DNA from: Polyangium mundeleinium
GTDB taxonomy: Bacteria > Myxococcota_A > Polyangia > Polyangiales > Polyangiaceae
Direction: 5' to 3'
Assembly: GCF_028369105.1 (NCBI RefSeq)
Contig: NZ_JAQNDO010000001.1
Coordinates: 5,238,501 to 5,302,500, forward strand
Length of the DNA: 64,000 bases
Numbering within the stretch: the first letter of the stretch is position 1; each line of letters opens with the position of its first letter. The translations under genes were made by a program, and so were the position numbers. Positions 7,628-16,083 of this stretch are shown here, piece after piece. Below the pieces are notes generated by a model. It ran no database searches. It was not told where the DNA came from and was given only the letters and a program-made list of their open reading frames with translations.

Positions 7628-10003
7628 TTATCCGATCTCGGCGCCCGCTACGAGCGCCGCGGCGACGCGGGCAAGGGCCGCCGGGCCCATGCTGAGCCGC
7701 GTGATGCCGAGCCCGACGAACGTCGCCGCGAGCTTTGGATCCGCCGCGGCCTCGCCGCAGACGGAGACGGCGCGCCCTGCGGCTCGTCCCGCTTGGGAGA
7801 CCCGATTCACGAGATCCAGCACCGCCGGATGTCCCGCGTCCGCGAGCGCGGCGAGCTTCGGATGACCTCGCTCGGCCGCGAGCGTGTATTGCGTGAGATC
7901 GTTCGTCCCGATGCTGAAGAAATCGACGTGCGGGGCGAGCTGATCCGCGAGCAGCGCCGCTGCCGGCACCTCCACCATGATGCCGAGCGGAACGGGCCAG
8001 AGATACGGTTTGCCCGTGGCGTCGAGCGTGCGCGCGGCACGCGCGAGGGCCGCTTTCGTGGCTTCGATCTCGGTCACCGTCGATACCATCGGGATCATGA
8101 TCCGCACGTCCCGGCCCCGCCCGGCGCGGAGGATTGCGCGGAGCTGCGTCTCCAGCAGGTCGGGCCGATCGAGGGAGAGGCGAATGCCGCGGAGGCCGAG
8201 GTAAGGGTTTTCCTCGGGGGGAACGTGCAGCCATGGCAATCGCTTGTCGCCGCCCGCGTCGAGCGTACGAATCACGACAGGCGCGCCGGGGAAGGCGGCG
8301 AGGACCTCGGCATAAAGGTCGGCTTGTTCGTCCTCACCGGGCGCGTCGTCGCGGTCGAGGAAAAACATCTCCGTGCGCAAAAGGCCGATCCCGAAGGCGC
8401 CTGCTTCCTTGGCGGCGCGCGCCTCCAGCGCGCTCGCGGCATTGGCCCAGAGTTCGACCGTCGGGCCCGAGGGAAGGGTGATCTTGCCGTGAAAGGCCGC
8501 CGCGGAGAGCCGCGCGGCCCGTTCTTCGGCGCGGCGGCGTTCGAGGTCGGCCGTGCGCTCGGGACCCGGATCGATCCACACCTCGCCGGTCGATCCATCG
8601 AGGCCGAGGCGGGCAGGGGATGCGGGAAGATCCTTCAAAAGGGATGCGGCTCCGAAGACGGCGGGAATGCCGGCGCCGCGCAGGAGGATCGCGGCGTGTG
8701 AGGTCGGGCCGCCACGCAGGTCGACGACGCCGAGCACGCGCGCGGGGTCGAGGCGCGCGGCTTCGCTCGGCAAAAGCTCGTCGGCGAGGAGAAGGGCCGG
8801 CGGGCCTTCGGGCAGGACGGCCGCGGGCGCGGCGCCGAGCGCGCGCAAGACGGCGAGCTCGACGTCGCGCAGGTCAGCGATACGAGCGCGCATGTAAGGG
8901 TCGTCCGCGCTCGCGAGGGCCATGGCCGCGCGTTCGATCCCCTCGTGGAAGGCGGAAGCGGCATTCTGATGTTGTTTGGTGATGCGCTCGCGGGCCGTTT
9001 GCAGGATGACGGGATCCCGGAGCAACGTGGCGTGCAGGGTCGCCATGTCGTCACGACCATACGCGCCGCGGATCTCCGCCTCGACCTCGTCGAGCGCGGC
9101 CGTGAGCCGATCGAGCTCCGCGGGGGGATTTTTGGTGAAGGGATGCGAGAAACGGATCTCGGCTCGTTCCAGGCGGACACACGGTCCCACGGCAACACCT
9201 GGCGCAATGGGGATCCCGCGGTCGTTCGTGGTCTTGTCAGGTGCCGGCGGCGGGGGCGCGTCGGGCGTCGTGCCAAACGTGCGCACGAGGGCTGCGATTG
9301 CGCGGACGGCGGCCTCCGCCTGGCGCCCCGAACCGGCGATGCGTAGAACATCCCCCCGCCGCGCCTGGAGCCCCGCGAGGAGGACGACGCTGTCCGCCGC
9401 GCGCGGCCCTTTTCCATTCGTTCGATTTTCGATCGCGACCTTCGCGTCGAACTGGGAAGCACAGGACACGAGCCGCGCCGCGGGTCGTGCATGCAGACCG
9501 TGCTCGTCGCCGATGACGGCGTCCTCCAAAAACACGTTTTCCGTGCTCTCGTCGACCGACGCGGGCGCGGGCGCGGGCGGGGCCTCCCCGAGCTGCTCCT
9601 CCTTGGCCAGGAGCCCCCGCCGCGCCTCGGCCGCGACCTCGTCGAGCGTCCCACCGCCCGCCGCGCGCACGGCCGCGGCGACGGCGCCTTCGACGAAGGG
9701 CCCTGCGGAGAGCCGCGTCTTCGCCGCGATCGACGCATCCACGAGATCGAGCGCGGTCTCGGCGCTCAAAAGGGCGCTGCCGAGATCCATCAAGACGAGC
9801 GCGCCTTTCTCGCCGGCCGCGCGTTCGAGCGCCGCCAGGATGGCCGTCGCATCGGTGCCGAGCGCCTCGCCCGCCTCGCCGACGCCGGCCGCGCATTCGA
9901 TGACCACCCTGTCGCCCGTCATCTGCGTCGCGAGCGCGCGCGTGGCCTCGGCGAGCGCGCGGCTATGGGAGACGAGGACGAGCCCGACCGTCGTTTGGCT
10001 CAT
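7628..10003 (-). CDS. dhaM: Dihydroxyacetone kinase phosphoryl donor DhaM fused to HPr and full Enzyme I
   Basis: The 791-aa product has three modules. Residues 1-135 are a DhaM EIIA domain (LVLVSHSRALAE, His13). Residues 155-245 are HPr with the hallmark HGLHARPAARLV (His171). Residues 260-791 are Enzyme I, with the swivelling-domain His436 in LRGGPTSHAAIL and the PEP-binding barrel marked by GTNDLTQYTLA and VCGEAAADP near the end. Escherichia coli DhaM has only an Enzyme I N-terminal piece and depends on separate EI and HPr; here the barrel is present, so phosphate could pass from PEP through His436 and His171 to His13 and on to ADP held by DhaL. Its ATG overlaps the dhaL stop (ATGA). Confidence 0.93.
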   Translation of the reverse strand: MSQTTVGLVLVSHSRALAEATRALATQMTGDRVVIECAAGVGEAGEALGTDATAILAALERAAGEKGALVLMDLGSALLSAETALDLVDASIAAKTRLSAGPFVEGAVAAAVRAAGGGTLDEVAAEARRGLLAKEEQLGEAPPAPAPASVDESTENVFLEDAVIGDEHGLHARPAARLVSCASQFDAKVAIENRTNGKGPRAADSVVLLAGLQARRGDVLRIAGSGRQAEAAVRAIAALVRTFGTTPDAPPPPAPDKTTNDRGIPIAPGVAVGPCVRLERAEIRFSHPFTKNPPAELDRLTAALDEVEAEIRGAYGRDDMATLHATLLRDPVILQTARERITKQHQNAASAFHEGIERAAMALASADDPYMRARIADLRDVELAVLRALGAAPAAVLPEGPPALLLADELLPSEAARLDPARVLGVVDLRGGPTSHAAILLRGAGIPAVFGAASLLKDLPASPARLGLDGSTGEVWIDPGPERTADLERRRAEERAARLSAAAFHGKITLPSGPTVELWANAASALEARAAKEAGAFGIGLLRTEMFFLDRDDAPGEDEQADLYAEVLAAFPGAPVVIRTLDAGGDKRLPWLHVPPEENPYLGLRGIRLSLDRPDLLETQLRAILRAGRGRDVRIMIPMVSTVTEIEATKAALARAARTLDATGKPYLWPVPLGIMVEVPAAALLADQLAPHVDFFSIGTNDLTQYTLAAERGHPKLAALADAGHPAVLDLVNRVSQAGRAAGRAVSVCGEAAADPKLAATFVGLGITRLSMGPAALARVAAALVAGAEIG

Positions 10004-10635
10004 TCTGCCGCTGCCTCGGCGAGGCTCTGGAGCAGGAGCCACATCGACGTGGCGCCCGGATCCTGATGGCCCGCGCTCCGCTCCCCGAGATAACTCGCCC
10101 GTCCTTTGCGCGCCACGAGCGGAATCGTCGCCTCCGCTCCCTGCCGCGCCGCCTCGGCCGCCTGCGAGAGCGCTTCGGCGAGCGAAACCCCCTCCGCGCC
10201 CTCGAAGGCCCGGATCGCAGGACCCAGCGCGTCGACCAGCGTCTTGTCGAGCGGCTCGGCCTTCCCACGTTTCTGGATCCCCGCGAGCCCGGCCGCGAGC
10301 GATTGCAGGATCGTCGCCCGATCGATCTCCGGTTTTCCCGCCGTTACCTTCGCCGCTTCCAGGAACAAGGTCCCGTAGAGCGGGCCGCTCGCGCCCCCGA
10401 CGGTCGAGAGCAACGTCATGCCCACGGTCTTCAGGATCGCGCCGACATCGTCTCGGGAATGCTCCGCGAGCTTGCCGCGCACGGCCGAAAAGCCGCGCGC
10501 CATGTTCGCCCCGTGATCACTGTCGCCGATGGCCGCATCGAGCTCGGTCAAGGTTTTCTCATTTTCCCCGATCACCTCGGCCGCGCGCTCGATCCACTGG
10601 ACCACGGTGTCCCCGTTCAAGATTCCGCTTTCCAC
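10000..10635 (-). CDS. dhaL: Dihydroxyacetone kinase ADP-binding subunit DhaL
   Basis: This 211-aa subunit carries the nucleotide that receives phosphate from DhaM and gives it to dihydroxyacetone on DhaK. The diagnostic stretch LTELDAAIGDSDHGANMARG (magnesium-binding Asp residues) is near residues 27-46, with STVGGASGPLYGTLF near 75 and GKGRASYLGERSAGHQDPGA-type residues at the C-terminal end. No ATG precedes the conserved core, so GTG at 10635 (VESGILNGDTVVQWIE) is chosen; it lies 1 bp after the dhaK stop. The 3' end overlaps the dhaM start by 4 bp, implying translational coupling. Confidence 0.92.
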   Translation of the reverse strand: MESGILNGDTVVQWIERAAEVIGENEKTLTELDAAIGDSDHGANMARGFSAVRGKLAEHSRDDVGAILKTVGMTLLSTVGGASGPLYGTLFLEAAKVTAGKPEIDRATILQSLAAGLAGIQKRGKAEPLDKTLVDALGPAIRAFEGAEGVSLAEALSQAAEAARQGAEATIPLVARKGRASYLGERSAGHQDPGATSMWLLLQSLAEAAAE

Positions 10636-10636
10636 G

Positions 10637-11638
10637 TCACACCCCCCAGCGCAGCGCCGCCGTGTGCACGGGCGCGTCCCAGGACCGAAGCATCTCCTCG
10701 TCGACCTGGAGGAGGGTGATGGATACGCCCGCCATTTCGAGCGAGGTGATGTACGGCCCGACGAGGCTGCGCACGACACGGAGGCCCCGCGCCGTCGCGA
10801 TCTCGTGCGCCTTGCGGAACACGACGTAAAGCTCGAGGAGCGGCGTGGCGCCGAGGCCATTGACGAAGAGGAGCACGTCCTTTCCAGCCCGGAACGGGAG
10901 ATCGTCGAGGATCGGTTCCATCAACATTTCCGTGATTCGATCGGCGGATTCGAGCTTCGCGCGCCTTCGGCCAGGCTCGCCGTGGATTCCGATCCCGACC
11001 TCCATCTCGTCCGGCCCGAGCTCGAACGAGGGTTTTCCCGCATGCGGCACCGTGCACGGGCTGAGCGCGATCCCCATGCTGCGCCCGTGCTCGTTCACGC
11101 GCCGGCCGAGGGCCGCGACGTCCGCCAAGGCTCGCCCCGCCTCGGCCGCGGCGCCGCAGATCTTCTCGACGAGCACCGTCGTCCCGACACCGCGGCGCCC
11201 CGCCGTGTACAGGCTGTTCTCCACGGCCACGTCGTCATTCACGAGCACGGTCTCGGTGGTGATTCCGAGGTCGCGCGCGAGCTCGCCGGCCATCTCGAAA
11301 TTCATGACGTCGCCGGTGTAGTTCTTGACGATGTGGACGACGCCCGCGCCGCCGTCGACGGCGCGCGTGGCTTCGAGGATCTGATCCGGCGTGGGGCTCG
11401 TGAACACCGCGCCGGGACACGCGGCGTCGAGCATGCCGCGCCCGACGAACCCCCCATGCAAAGGCTCGTGCCCGCTGCCGCCGCCGGAGAGCACCGCGAC
11501 CTTGCCCCGCACGGGCGCGTCGGCGCGCACGAGGAAAGCCGGGTCGACGTGGACGCGGAGGAGGTCCGGGTGCGCGAGGGCCATGCCCGCGAGGGCCTCC
11601 TTCACGAGATCGGAAGGCGCGTTGAGGAGCTTCTTCAT
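10637..11638 (-). CDS. dhaK: Dihydroxyacetone kinase substrate-binding subunit DhaK
   Basis: This 333-aa protein binds dihydroxyacetone covalently as a hemiaminal on a histidine. Visible landmarks are [14 protein letters not shown] (His57), [14 protein letters not shown] (Asp110) and the covalent-site His219 in [11 protein letters not shown], all at the positions expected from the family. It is first in a minus-strand dhaK-dhaL-dhaM operon. PTS-dependent kinases of this type turn dihydroxyacetone from glycerol or sugar breakdown into DHAP. No DhaR/DhaS-type regulator lies next to it in the window. Confidence 0.94.
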   Translation of the reverse strand: MKKLLNAPSDLVKEALAGMALAHPDLLRVHVDPAFLVRADAPVRGKVAVLSGGGSGHEPLHGGFVGRGMLDAACPGAVFTSPTPDQILEATRAVDGGAGVVHIVKNYTGDVMNFEMAGELARDLGITTETVLVNDDVAVENSLYTAGRRGVGTTVLVEKICGAAAEAGRALADVAALGRRVNEHGRSMGIALSPCTVPHAGKPSFELGPDEMEVGIGIHGEPGRRRAKLESADRITEMLMEPILDDLPFRAGKDVLLFVNGLGATPLLELYVVFRKAHEIATARGLRVVRSLVGPYITSLEMAGVSITLLQVDEEMLRSWDAPVHTAALRWGV

Positions 11639-11809
11639 CGCGCGGAGGATACCGAAAGAGGGGAGCGGCCCGCGAGCGGAAAACGGAGGCGCTGGGAGAG
11701 AGGCGGGGGCGGAGAATCAAGACGGCAAAGCCTCGATGCGAGCGTTTCGCCCATGCGACCCTTGCCGTTCGGTGTGACGACCGCACGTTCCGGACTGGAA
11801 GGGGGATTC

Positions 11810-12190
11810 ATGGTCAAGAATTTCATTCGTACTCTCCTCGTGGTAGGCGTTTTTGGCGCGGGGCTCGCCGGGGTCACGGCGCCGTCCGTGGCCCGGGCGG
11901 ACATCCCGCCGCCGGCACCGGAGCTCGTCGACGAGGACGTGGGCGTGTCCGAGGATGCCTTGAACGAGTCCGACGAAGCCGTAGACGAATCCGAGGATGC
12001 CCTGAGCACCCAACCGTGGGATCGTCGTTACGACCGTCGTTATGATCGTCGCTACGATCGTCGTTACGATCGTCGTTACGATCGTCGCTACGACGATCGC
12101 TACGACCGTCGCTACGACCGTCGCTATGACCGTCGCTACGACCGTCGCTACGACCGTCGCTACGACCGTCGCTACGACCGTTATCGCTGA
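11810..12190 (+). CDS. Secreted low-complexity (DRRY)n repeat protein, 126 aa
   Basis: ATG at 11810, behind a GGAAGGGGG ribosome site, gives MVKNFIRTLLVVGVFGAGLA with an Ala-rich cleavage region (SVARA-DI), a type I signal peptide. The mature protein has an acidic segment (residues 40-68, rich in Glu/Asp) and then thirteen near-perfect Asp-Arg-Arg-Tyr tetrads (one is DDRY) ending DRYR and the stop. It is a polyampholyte with no foldable domain visible. The strict repeat continues to the stop without frame damage, which argues for a translated gene. A strong hairpin terminator follows at 12230. Its function is unknown; a surface, matrix or RNA/polymer-binding role is only a guess. Confidence 0.8.
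   Translation: MVKNFIRTLLVVGVFGAGLAGVTAPSVARADIPPPAPELVDEDVGVSEDALNESDEAVDESEDALSTQPWDRRYDRRYDRRYDRRYDRRYDRRYDDRYDRRYDRRYDRRYDRRYDRRYDRRYDRYR
12020..12187. repeat. 12-bp coding tandem repeat (14 units)
   Basis: The unit GAYCGTCGYTAY (Asp-Arg-Arg-Tyr) is repeated 14 times in frame; the seventh and last units are variant (DDRY, DRYR). Early units use GTT/TAT-type third positions and later units are almost identical copies of GACCGTCGCTAC, which suggests expansion from the 3' side. Because the unit is a multiple of 3, copy-number change keeps the frame. Confidence 0.95.
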
Positions 12191-12229
12191 GATTGACGCA
12201 GATCCCGGACGAACAAGCAGTCCATGAAG

Positions 12230-12263
12230 GCCGCCCACCGGGGATCCGGTGGGCGGCGTTTGG
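12230..12263 (+). terminator. Rho-independent-like terminator after the DRRY gene
   Basis: A perfect 12-bp stem, GCCGCCCACCGG (12230-12241) with CCGGTGGGCGGC (12246-12257), closes a 4-base loop and is followed by GTTTGGTT. It lies 40 bp after the DRRY stop and just before the GGAAGGAG ribosome site of the next gene. Confidence 0.75.
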
Positions 12264-12279
12264 TTGGAAGGAGTCGATC

Positions 12280-12777
12280 ATGCGCCCCGTGCCGCGCCGA
12301 TGGCTGATCGGGCTTGCCGCCGCTCATTTGCTCCTCGTGACGCTCGGAGCCTCGGACGTTCCGTTGCGCCATGTCGGGCCCATCGGGCGCGTCCTTTCTC
12401 ACTACAGCGACCTCTCGGGCGCAGGAACGGGGTACGGGTTCTTCGCGCCCGTGGCGCGTGACCAGTTCATGCTCCATTTCGACGTGATCGATCACGAGGA
12501 ACGCAGGACGACGACCACCCTCGAGACGGGCGGGAGCCGCGAGGTCGACCTCCGCCTCTCCCATGTCGCGGCCGAGTTCCAGTACGACGATCCCGAGCAT
12601 CGGCGCACCCTCGCCACGGCGCTCGCGGCGAAGATTTTCAAACGGAACCCGGAGGCGCGCGAGGTCGTCGTGCGCGTCGAAGACTTCGAATCGGTCTCGA
12701 TGGAGGAGCACCGAAACGGGCGCACGCCGAGCATGAAGCCGATCTACCAGGCGAAATTCAAGCGCGGATCCCGGTGA
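12280..12777 (+). CDS. Unknown protein with N-terminal membrane anchor, 165 aa
   Basis: ATG at 12280 follows a strong GGAAGGAG. MRPVPRRWLIGLAAAHLLLV forms a signal anchor or uncleaved signal. The rest should lie outside the cytoplasm: SGAGTGYGFFAPVARDQF, then a beta-rich stretch (TTTTLETGGSREVDLRLSH) and a basic C-terminus. The stop is 14 bp before the HTTM gene on the same strand, so the two form a likely operon. In other genomes HTTM proteins often sit beside a small membrane-anchored companion of this sort; the role of either is unproven. Confidence 0.72.
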   Translation: MRPVPRRWLIGLAAAHLLLVTLGASDVPLRHVGPIGRVLSHYSDLSGAGTGYGFFAPVARDQFMLHFDVIDHEERRTTTTLETGGSREVDLRLSHVAAEFQYDDPEHRRTLATALAAKIFKRNPEAREVVVRVEDFESVSMEEHRNGRTPSMKPIYQAKFKRGSR

Positions 12778-12791
12778 GACAGGGGGACATC

Positions 12792-13799
12792 ATGGAACGG
12801 TCGATCCTCGATGAGCTGGCTGTGAAGGCACGCGCGCGCAGCGCCCTCGACGCCTTCTTGTTCGCCCCGGCCACGGCGCGGCCGCTCGCTGTCTTGCGTA
12901 TCGGCCTCGCGCTCGTGCTGCTCGTGCAGGCCGCCACGCTTCGCCCCGAGATCGTCGATTGGTTCTCGCGCGACGGCCTGTTCCAGGGCTTCGGCAGCGC
13001 CTCGGGCGCCTCGGGCGCCTCGTTCGGGCCGCGTGTCCACGACCTCCTCGCAGGGCTCTCCTCACTCGGGCTCGACGAAGGGAGCGGCATTCGCGCCCTC
13101 GGCGCCGCCTACGTCGTGGCCCTCGCCCTGCTCGCCGTCGGCCTGTGCACGCGGCTCGCCGCCTTGCTCGCGTGGTTTCTCCACTGGACCTTCATGCTCA
13201 GCGCCGATCCGCTGGGCTACGGGGTGGACCGGTACGCCCACATTTTCCTGTTTTATCTGATCTGGGTCCCTGCCGGCCGTGCGATCTCGCTCGATGAAAT
13301 GCTCTTCCGTCCGTCGTCCGCGTCCGCGTCCGCGGCGCGGTTCGGGCTGCGCGTGATGCAGATTCACATGGCCATCTCGTACCTCGCCAGCGGCCTCGAG
13401 AAGGCCTCCGGGATCGACTGGTGGGACGGAGAACTCCTCTTCCGGGCCCTTTCGTTCCCGGATTGCAAACAATTCGAGATGTCGTGGCTCGCGTCCTATC
13501 CCGCGATCGCGCAGCTCGCCTGCCTCGGCACGCTCGCCGTCGAGCTCGGGTATTGCGTGTTCATCTGGCCGCAGCGCACGCGGAGGTTGTGGCTCGCGGC
13601 GATCCTTTCGCTTCACGTCGGGATCGCCGTCTTCCTCGGCCTCCACTTCTTCGGCGCCATCATGTTCGTGCTGAACTTCGCGCTCTTCGGCGTCTCCGCC
13701 GAGCCGCGCCCCGATCAGGCCGCCTTCTTCGCAGGGGCGGAGGGCGGCGCGAGCTCGACCTTGACCCAGCCCGGCATGCGCCGATCGAATGCCTTGTAG
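12792..13799 (+). CDS. HTTM-domain membrane protein (gamma-carboxylase-related)
   Basis: The 335-aa product has several hydrophobic spans and the HTTM pattern: PLAVLRIGLALVLLVQAA near 31, WFLHWTFMLSADPLGYGVDR near 135, LIWVPAGRA, and MQIHMAISYLASGLEKASG with WWDGELL. The domain is related to the membrane part of vitamin K-dependent gamma-carboxylase. Bacterial members are mostly of unknown activity, so no carboxylase function is claimed. ATG at 12792 behind AGGGGG is chosen over GTG at 12774. The last 85 bp overlap the convergent alcohol dehydrogenase gene, and the final 28 residues therefore look unlike a membrane protein. Confidence 0.8.
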   Translation: MERSILDELAVKARARSALDAFLFAPATARPLAVLRIGLALVLLVQAATLRPEIVDWFSRDGLFQGFGSASGASGASFGPRVHDLLAGLSSLGLDEGSGIRALGAAYVVALALLAVGLCTRLAALLAWFLHWTFMLSADPLGYGVDRYAHIFLFYLIWVPAGRAISLDEMLFRPSSASASAARFGLRVMQIHMAISYLASGLEKASGIDWWDGELLFRALSFPDCKQFEMSWLASYPAIAQLACLGTLAVELGYCVFIWPQRTRRLWLAAILSLHVGIAVFLGLHFFGAIMFVLNFALFGVSAEPRPDQAAFFAGAEGGASSTLTQPGMRRSNAL

Positions 13800-14944
13800 G
13801 CGTCGATCACGGAGACGAGCGGCTCCCGGTTCGTCAGGATCTTCGTGGGATCCACGACGCCGCTCGCGACGAGATCGAGCAGCTTCGGGATGAACCGGCG
13901 ATGCGGGCAATTGCCCATGTTCACCGTGAGGTTGCGCGACATGGCAATGCCGATCGGGAACCATTTCATCTGCGGCGGATAGACGCCGATGATGGACAAC
14001 GTCCCGGCCTTCGCGAGGGCCTCCACGGCCCAGGTGAGCGCCTGCGACGGGGCATCCCCCGGGTGCCAGTTGTCGCCGTCCTCGTTCGTCCTCGGCGCCA
14101 CCTGCTCGACCATTCGATCGGCTTCTTTCTTGTCCTCGCGGCTGACCTTCGCCGGCCCCGCGTGCGGGCGGTTCGCGTCGACGCCCACGGCGTCGATCGC
14201 GCGGTCCACGCCGATCCCGTCGGTGAGGCGCTGGATCGTCTCGATCGGGTCCTCCTCGTTGTAATCGATCACCTCCGCGCCGAGCGCCCGCGCCATGTCG
14301 AGGCGCGAGGGGACGGTGTCGATCGCGAGGACCCGGTCCGCGCCGAGCATCTGCGCGCTCACGATCGCGAAGAGGCCCACGGGCCCGCAGCCGAAGACGG
14401 CCACGGTGTCGCCCGGCGTGATCTCGGCGATCTCCGCCCCGAAATACCCCGTGGGGAAGATGTCCGAGAGCAGGATCGCCTGATCGTCGCTCACGCCGTC
14501 GGGCAGCTTGACGAGGCCCACGTGCGCGAAGGGGACGCGGGCAAACTCGGCCTGGAGCCCGTCGAACGGGCCGGTCTGGATGGGCCCGCCGAAGAAGGCC
14601 GTCCCGGCCTGCTTGCCATTCGGGTTCTTGTCGCACTGCGACTGGTAGCCGGCTCGGCAATACGAGCAGGTGCCGCAGGCGATGGTCGAGGCGACGACGA
14701 CGCGGTCGCCCTTCCGCAGGTTGCGCACGTCCTTGCCGAGCTCCTCGACGACCCCGACCCCCTCGTGCCCGAGGATCGTGCCCGGCTTCATCCCGGACAT
14801 GGTCCCGCGGACGAAGTGCAGATCGGTCCCGCAAATCGCGCTCGCCGTCAGGCGCACGATCGCGTCCGTCGGCTCTTTGATCTTCGGCTCGCGGACGTCA
14901 TCCAGCCGGATGTCGCCGACCCCGTGAAACACGACGGCTTTCAT
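13715..14944 (-). CDS. Zinc-dependent alcohol dehydrogenase (MDR family)
   Basis: The 409-aa product begins MKAVVFHGVGDIRLDDV, typical of medium-chain zinc dehydrogenases. Catalytic zinc ligands are in ASAICGTDLHF and LGHEGVG. The structural-zinc cysteines are in IACGTCSYCRAGYQSQC, and FGCGPVG is the Rossmann loop for NAD(P). Family members of this length with the insert near 90-130 include formaldehyde dehydrogenase-like enzymes, so a short-chain alcohol or formaldehyde substrate is possible but not shown. It converges on the HTTM gene and overlaps it by 85 bp. Confidence 0.9.
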   Translation of the reverse strand: MKAVVFHGVGDIRLDDVREPKIKEPTDAIVRLTASAICGTDLHFVRGTMSGMKPGTILGHEGVGVVEELGKDVRNLRKGDRVVVASTIACGTCSYCRAGYQSQCDKNPNGKQAGTAFFGGPIQTGPFDGLQAEFARVPFAHVGLVKLPDGVSDDQAILLSDIFPTGYFGAEIAEITPGDTVAVFGCGPVGLFAIVSAQMLGADRVLAIDTVPSRLDMARALGAEVIDYNEEDPIETIQRLTDGIGVDRAIDAVGVDANRPHAGPAKVSREDKKEADRMVEQVAPRTNEDGDNWHPGDAPSQALTWAVEALAKAGTLSIIGVYPPQMKWFPIGIAMSRNLTVNMGNCPHRRFIPKLLDLVASGVVDPTKILTNREPLVSVIDAYKAFDRRMPGWVKVELAPPSAPAKKAA

Positions 14945-15063
14945 GCAGCCACCCCCTCGCCTGGGCCCTAACGCCGGCGGCCCGTGTTGCCCAGGGAAGA
15001 AACATGCCTCGGATTGCTCGGTGCGCTCTTCACCCGCGCGCTCGTTTGCTCTATGAAGGACCC

Positions 15064-16014
15064 ATGAGCTTCGTTGCACGGTGGGTGGGTGTGGTGGCGC
15101 TCGTGGGCGCTTCTTCCGCAGGTGTGGCGCGGGCGGACGAGGGCCCGGTCCCGGACGAGGGCCCTGCCGCAGCGCCGGCCGCGGCCCCGGTCTCGGTCTC
15201 GGTCCCGGGCGCGGGCTCGGTGACCACGGGGCCCGCCGAGATTCAGCTCAAGAATGGCAGCACGATGCGCGGCACCCTCGTGAACGTCGAGCCGGGGCAA
15301 CGCGTCATCGTCATCGTCGCGGGGGAGCAGAGCGTCATCCCGTGGAGCGAGATCGCCAAGATCGCGGGCGGCCCGCAGGAAGCCCCCGCCCCCGCGCCCC
15401 CGGCCGCCGCCGCGCCGGCCGCAGCCGCGCCGCTCGCGCCGGGGCAGGGCGTGCCGTTCCTCCACATCGAATCGGATTGGCCCAACGTGGAGCTCGCACG
15501 GATCGACGGCGAGGTCGGCGGCGGCTACCAGCAGCAAGCGTACGCTGGACCCAATACGATCACCAAGTTCATGTGCAGCGCGCCGTGCGACAGGCTCGTC
15601 GACGGGCGGGACGGCCATCGGTTCTTCATCAGCGCCCCCGGCATGTTCCCGACCGAGGCCTTCCGCCTCGATTCCCAGGCGGGCCACGTGACGGCGCGCG
15701 TCAAAGGCACCAGCATGGCCCGGTTCGCGTCGGGCATCCTCCTCGTGACGATGGGCGGCGTGCTCAGCCTCGGCGGCGTCATGTTCACGGCTGCGAGTTT
15801 CACCATGGACACGACCCCGAGACCCGACAACACGGATCCGATGAAGAGCGTTCGGGCCGTCCGCACGATTGGCCTCATCACGCTCGGCCTCGGCGCGGCG
15901 TCGGTCGTCGGGGGGGCCATGTTCCTGTCGGAGGGCCGCACGCGGATCGAGCTCGTCAAGGCGCAGGGCGCGAATACGGGCGTCGTGCTGGAGAATGGGG
16001 TCTTGCGGTTCTGA
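15064..16014 (+). CDS. Exported/membrane protein of unknown function, 316 aa
   Basis: ATG at 15064 follows GAAGGA and gives MSFVARWVGVVALVGASSAG with cleavage near ARA-DE. An Ala/Pro linker leads to a small beta unit (IQLKNGSTMRGTLVNVEPGQ, then VIPWSEIAKIAG), a layout common in myxobacterial envelope proteins. After a second Ala/Pro linker comes a PEGA-like segment (VPFLHIESDWPNVELARID, CSAPCDRLVDG, FFISAPGMFPT). Two hydrophobic helices follow (LLVTMGGVLSLGGVMF and TIGLITLGLGAASVVGGAMF), so the C-terminal part is likely membrane-embedded. An upstream in-frame start at 15004 would hide the signal peptide and is rejected. Confidence 0.75.
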   Translation: MSFVARWVGVVALVGASSAGVARADEGPVPDEGPAAAPAAAPVSVSVPGAGSVTTGPAEIQLKNGSTMRGTLVNVEPGQRVIVIVAGEQSVIPWSEIAKIAGGPQEAPAPAPPAAAAPAAAAPLAPGQGVPFLHIESDWPNVELARIDGEVGGGYQQQAYAGPNTITKFMCSAPCDRLVDGRDGHRFFISAPGMFPTEAFRLDSQAGHVTARVKGTSMARFASGILLVTMGGVLSLGGVMFTAASFTMDTTPRPDNTDPMKSVRAVRTIGLITLGLGAASVVGGAMFLSEGRTRIELVKAQGANTGVVLENGVLRF

Positions 16015-16083
16015 CGGGAAGAAGAGGCTGGCGCGTGGCGGCTTGCCACCCAGGCGTACGGGCTTAGGTACGTCGGGGAGGGC

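Noticed and set aside
12774-13799. GTG start for the HTTM gene
   Set aside because: ATG at 12792 has the better-spaced AGGGGG and the family starts after it.
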